From NCBI GenBank assembly GCA_021299875.1, contig JAJTEW010000001.1:62001-126000 (forward strand): DNA of 64,000 nt. Direction: 5' to 3'. The notes beneath the pieces are model-generated. The model did not search any database. It was not told the DNA's origin and saw only the letters and a list, made by a program, of their open reading frames with translations. Source of the stretch: Comamonadaceae bacterium (GTDB lineage: Bacteria; Pseudomonadota; Gammaproteobacteria; Burkholderiales; Burkholderiaceae_C). A program made the translations under genes and the position numbers. Position 1 is the first letter of the stretch. Each line of letters starts with the position of its first letter. Positions 60,792 through 64,000 of the stretch are shown in pieces.

Positions 60792-61100
60792 TTACTTTCC
60801 ACCCGCCAAAATCCAAGTGGCCAAAGTCAGGGCATCGGCATCGCTCAAAGCGGCTTGTGCAGGCATGGGGACTGGGCCCCACTTGCCAGAGCCGCCAGCT
60901 TTGATGCTCTTGGCCAAAGTGGCAGCTGCATCTTTTTGACCAGCGTATTTCTTGGCCACATCGCTGTATGACGGACCGACCATTTTTTTGTCAGCAGCGT
61001 GGCAAGCCATGCAGTTGTTTTTCTTCGCCATGTCCAAGTTGGCAAAGGCTGGGGCAGACGTCAACGCAGCCACAGCAGCCAGAGCAAAAATAAATTTCAT
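60792..61100 (-). CDS. cytochrome c551/c552-type small cytochrome
   Basis: This 102-aa periplasmic electron carrier has a signal peptide (MKFIFALAAVAALTSAPAFA), a heme site CMACHA and the methionine-ligand segment WGPVPMPAQAAL. It closely resembles the class-I cytochromes c551/c552. The start at 61100 has GGAG eight bases upstream. Next to a sox locus it is a good candidate for the electron acceptor of SoxAX or SoxCD. Confidence 0.88.
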   Translation of the reverse strand: MKFIFALAAVAALTSAPAFANLDMAKKNNCMACHAADKKMVGPSYSDVAKKYAGQKDAAATLAKSIKAGGSGKWGPVPMPAQAALSDADALTLATWILAGGK

Positions 61101-61240
61101 CAAGAACTCCATCAATAGGGGGTTGAATATAACCAGGCACTAATTTAACCGAAATCAATGCGGATAAGAACAACCCAGACCCATTTCGGCGTCAGGGATT
61201 TTACTGAGGGGCAGTCTGGATAAGACCGCATGCCATGACA

Positions 61241-61278
61241 GAAAAAAGGCCATCAGGGAGCCCATTGCTACGGCCTTT
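61241..61278 (-). terminator. intrinsic terminator after the DUF2892 gene
   Basis: AAAGGCC at 61245-61251 pairs with GGCCTTT at 61272-61278. An inner GGGAGCCC can add to the stem. On the minus strand the stem is followed by TTTTTTC. It lies 33 bases after the DUF2892 stop and ends the RND-DUF2892 unit. Confidence 0.7.
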
Positions 61279-61310
61279 AAGCCTGAATTTGCACGGCAGT
61301 GTCTCCCCCA

Positions 61311-61520
61311 TCAACTGCCCGCCTGAACACCCAGTTTTCGCAGAATGGACTCCATCAAACACCACTGGGTCAATGCGCTTTGCAGCAAGTTGGCCCCCAC
61401 AAAGGCGGTGAAGGCCAACCACCATGGGCTCACAAAAATCGGGCTGCCCTGCACGCCCAGCGCCAAAGACAGCAAGATGAAAGTGCCTGCCACCAAACGT
61501 ACGATTTGCCAAGATTTCAT
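61311..61520 (-). CDS. DUF2892 (YgaP-like) small membrane protein
   Basis: This 69-aa protein has two membrane segments, IVRLVAGTFILLSLALGVQ and WLAFTAFVGANLLQSALTQW, with a Cys in QWCLMESILRKLGV. This is the DUF2892 pattern, seen as the membrane tail of rhodanese YgaP and as free proteins in sulfur and metal loci. GGAG precedes the ATG. It follows the RND permease by 32 bp and is probably co-transcribed. The function is unknown. Confidence 0.82.
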   Translation of the reverse strand: MKSWQIVRLVAGTFILLSLALGVQGSPIFVSPWWLAFTAFVGANLLQSALTQWCLMESILRKLGVQAGS

Positions 61521-61552
61521 GATTCAAACTCCAAAGGGTTAAAGAAAAAAAC

Positions 61553-64000
61553 TCAAGCGCCGTACTTTTTTCGGTACGCCACGAAATACAAGGTGGGGAT
61601 GACAACCAGCGTCAGCACGGTGGAAACAAAAATTCCGAAGATCAGCGAAATGGCCAAGCCATTGAAGATCGGGTCATCCAAGATGAAGAACGCGCCGATC
61701 ATGGCCGCCAGCCCCGTGAGCAAGATGGGCTGAGCGCGGGTGATGGCCGACTGCACGATGGCGCGGCCAAATTCCATGCCGCTTTGCACCTGCAGGTTGA
61801 TGAAGTCCACCAACAAAATCGAGTTGCGCACGATGATACCCGCCAGCGCGATCATGCCGATCATGCTGGTGGCGGTGTATTGGGCATTGAGCAGCGCATG
61901 GCCTGGCATCACGCCAATGATGGTCAAGGGAATCGGCGCCATGATGATGAGCGGCGTGAGGTAAGAACCAAACTGCGCCACCACCAGCAAATAGATCAAG
62001 ATCAGGCCCACGCCATAGGCCGCGCCCATGTCGCGGAAGGTCTCGTAGGTGATCTGCGATTCGCCATCCCACTTGATGCTGTAGCCACGCCAGGCGTCGT
62101 CGGGCTGGTGGATGAAGTACTCCTCAATCTGCTCACCATCCGGGCCTTTGATCTTCGCGATATCACCGCGCATCTTGAACAAGCCGTACAAAGGGCTGTC
62201 CACCTTGCCTGCCATGTCGGCCATGACAAAGTTCACCGGCAGCATGTTTTTGTGGATGATGGGTTGCTCGCGCAACGTGTCGCTCACGGTGACCAACTCG
62301 CGCACGGCCACCACTTTGCCTGTGGCGCTTTTCACACCCAGCTGCAACAAGGCGTCCAGGTCGCCATGCAGCGGCGCGGGCAACTGAATGAACGCAGGCA
62401 CCGGGTACTTGCTGCCGTCGTGCAAATAGGTGGCGTCTTCGCCCGCCAAGCCTGCGCGCAAAGTGGTCACGATGGCTTGCTGCGACACGCCAAGAGCGGC
62501 AGCCTTGCGGCGGTCCACCAACAGTACTTTGCGCGGCGCATCGGCGATGGCGCTTTCGTCCACATCGACCACACCTTCGGTTTTCTCAAACACCGCGCGC
62601 ACCGCCTTGGCCACTTGGCGACGCCCTTCGGCGTCAGGCCCATAGATCTCGGCCACGATGGGTGACATCACGGGCGGGCCGGGAGGCACTTCGACCACTT
62701 TGACGTTGGCCCCATGGCGCCGACCAATCTCTTGCAAGGCTGGGCGCACACGGGTGGCGATCACATGGCTCTTGTCGCTTCGCTCGGATTTGCCCACCAG
62801 ATTGACCTGGATGTCCCCGAGCTCAGAGGCTGCGCGCAGGTAGTACTGGCGCACCAAGCCGTTGAAATTGATGGGCGAAGCGGTGCCGACATAGGCCTGG
62901 TAATGCGTGACCTCGGGCACGGCGGCCAAATGACCACCCAGTTCGCGCATCACGGCGGCTGTTTTTTCCAGAGGCGTGCCCGCAGGCATGTCCACCACCA
63001 CCTGGAACTCCGACTTGTCGTCAAAGGGCAGCATCTTGAGCATGACCAAACCGGTGGCGGGTAAGACCAAAGACAAGGCGATCAAACCGGCCACCCCCAT
63101 CCCCAGCAGCTTGCGGTTGCGCCCGCCGGATTGGGGATCGAGCAAGGGCTTGAAAACCCTCTCAAACAACGGCTCGAGTTGGGCGCTCAGGCCGGTGTGG
63201 CCGCCTGCCGCGTCATGCGCATGACCGGCCAGGGGTTTCATCCACATGCCTGCCAACCAGGGCGTGATGACAAAGGCAATGGCCAACGACAGCAACATGC
63301 CCAAGCTCGCGTTGATCGGGATTGGACTCATGTAAGGGCCCATCAGGCCACTCACAAACGCCATGGGCAGGAGGGCCGCGATCACGGTGAAGGTGGCCAA
63401 AATGGTGGGGCCCCCGACTTCGTCCACCGCGCCGGGAATGATGTCACGCAAGGTTTTTTCAGGGAACAGTTGCTGGTGGCGGTGGATGTTTTCCACCACC
63501 ACGATGGCATCGTCCACCAAAATACCGATCGAGAAAATGAGCGCAAACAGCGACACCCGGTTGAGTGTGAAGCCCCAGGCCCATGAAGCGAACAAGGTGG
63601 CGGTCAGCGTCAAGATGACCGCCACGCCCACAATCGCGGCCTCGCGGCGGCCCAGGGCCATGAACACCAGCGCCACCACCGACGCGGTGGCAAACAGCAG
63701 CTTCTGGATCAGCTTTAGTGCTTTGTCGTTGGCGCTTTCGCCATAGTTGCGCGTCTCCACCACCTCGACGTTGTCGGGGATCACGGTGCCTTGCAATTTG
63801 GCCACACGGCTTTTCACGCCGTTGGCCACGTCGATGGCGTTTTCGCCCGACTTCTTGGTGATCGACAGTGTGACGGCGGCGAATTCTTCACCCCCGTTTT
63901 TTTGGTTGTTGCCGTGCCAGACATAGCGTGCAGCTGGCATGGGGCCGTCCTGCACATCGGCCACATCTTTCAAAAACACCGGCTTGCCCTGCACCACTTG
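61553..64000 (-). CDS. RND family efflux permease, partial at the right edge
   Basis: About 816 C-terminal codons of an AcrB/MdtB-type inner-membrane pump are present; the 5' part is outside the window. The central membrane segment GILVDDAIVVVENIHRHQ contains the proton-relay Asp pair. PMAFVSGLMGPYM and, in the second half, GIIVRNSILLVDFINLQ are typical of the family. Such pumps export organic or metal compounds with a periplasmic adaptor, which should lie to the right. The substrate is not evident. Being followed by a DUF2892 gene and cytochromes, it may serve sulfur metabolism. Confidence 0.88.
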   Translation of the reverse strand, partial: QVVQGKPVFLKDVADVQDGPMPAARYVWHGNNQKNGGEEFAAVTLSITKKSGENAIDVANGVKSRVAKLQGTVIPDNVEVVETRNYGESANDKALKLIQKLLFATASVVALVFMALGRREAAIVGVAVILTLTATLFASWAWGFTLNRVSLFALIFSIGILVDDAIVVVENIHRHQQLFPEKTLRDIIPGAVDEVGGPTILATFTVIAALLPMAFVSGLMGPYMSPIPINASLGMLLSLAIAFVITPWLAGMWMKPLAGHAHDAAGGHTGLSAQLEPLFERVFKPLLDPQSGGRNRKLLGMGVAGLIALSLVLPATGLVMLKMLPFDDKSEFQVVVDMPAGTPLEKTAAVMRELGGHLAAVPEVTHYQAYVGTASPINFNGLVRQYYLRAASELGDIQVNLVGKSERSDKSHVIATRVRPALQEIGRRHGANVKVVEVPPGPPVMSPIVAEIYGPDAEGRRQVAKAVRAVFEKTEGVVDVDESAIADAPRKVLLVDRRKAAALGVSQQAIVTTLRAGLAGEDATYLHDGSKYPVPAFIQLPAPLHGDLDALLQLGVKSATGKVVAVRELVTVSDTLREQPIIHKNMLPVNFVMADMAGKVDSPLYGLFKMRGDIAKIKGPDGEQIEEYFIHQPDDAWRGYSIKWDGESQITYETFRDMGAAYGVGLILIYLLVVAQFGSYLTPLIIMAPIPLTIIGVMPGHALLNAQYTATSMIGMIALAGIIVRNSILLVDFINLQVQSGMEFGRAIVQSAITRAQPILLTGLAAMIGAFFILDDPIFNGLAISLIFGIFVSTVLTLVVIPTLYFVAYRKKYGA

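Noticed and set aside
1..64000. Mobile elements, CRISPR arrays, rRNA
   Set aside because: I saw no transposase or integrase motifs, no regularly spaced direct repeats and no rRNA-like sequence. The only tRNA has no integrase or duplicated 3' end beside it.

Overview
The window looks like chromosomal DNA of a betaproteobacterium in the Burkholderiales, most like the Comamonadaceae (Limnohabitans/Rhodoferax/Polaromonas type). The basis is the high-GC coding style, the Bug-type solute receptor, the sox gene order C-D-Y-Z-A-X-B, and several acyl-CoA and aromatic catabolic clusters with LysR, TetR and GntR regulators. This placement comes from gene content only. I see no rRNA, insertion sequence, integrase, CRISPR array or phage gene. 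One tRNA is present.

Layout. (1) 1-9129: purine/ureide catabolism. xdhA and the 5' part of xdhB run off the left edge. They are followed by a PPK2 polyphosphate kinase, 5-hydroxyisourate hydrolase, a GntR/FCD regulator, PuuE-type allantoinase, a fused OHCU decarboxylase-allantoate amidohydrolase, and an M20-fold hydrolase with altered metal ligands. No uricase lies in the window. (2) 9179-22206: beta-oxidation genes (FadB-like enzyme and thiolase) divergent from an acyl-CoA dehydrogenase and TetR gene. These run into a tightly overlapped operon of SDR, acyl-CoA carboxylase beta, acyl-CoA dehydrogenase, enoyl-CoA hydratase, biotin-carboxylase alpha and a second acyl-CoA dehydrogenase, the gene order of the acyclic-terpene (atu) pathway. 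(3) 22240-25756: MFS transporter, NhaR-like regulator and a TerC/Alx membrane protein. (4) 26040-34673: a LIV-type ABC importer operon that includes an acyl-CoA ligase, divergent from a two-gene AtuA. (5) 34698-39046: a LysR-divergent operon (SDR, Bug receptor, small alpha-beta-barrel protein, LigI-like amidohydrolase) of unknown substrate. (6) 39078-41036: a 3-oxoadipyl-CoA-type thiolase and a DUF1841 gene, divergent, with an unusual hairpin in each leader. (7) 41118-52148: cytochrome c4, MoxR-GNAT-CoxE, TamA-TamB, TetR, a RodZ-like protein and tRNA-Arg(CCU). (8) 52199-64000: thiosulfate oxidation genes soxR-C-D-Y-Z-A-X-B-H, two small cytochromes c, a DUF2892 protein and a truncated RND permease.

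How they work together. The cell appears able to salvage nitrogen from purines and to degrade fatty or branched isoprenoid acids through CoA esters. It also appears able to oxidise thiosulfate under a sulfur-responsive ArsR repressor. The observation I rate most novel is the pair of hairpins at 40325-40408 and 40465-40546. They share a 26-nt core but have unrelated, self-complementary arms. Each lies in the sense orientation in the leader of one of two divergent genes, and the mismatches in the first copy become G-U wobbles only on the strand that would be transcribed.
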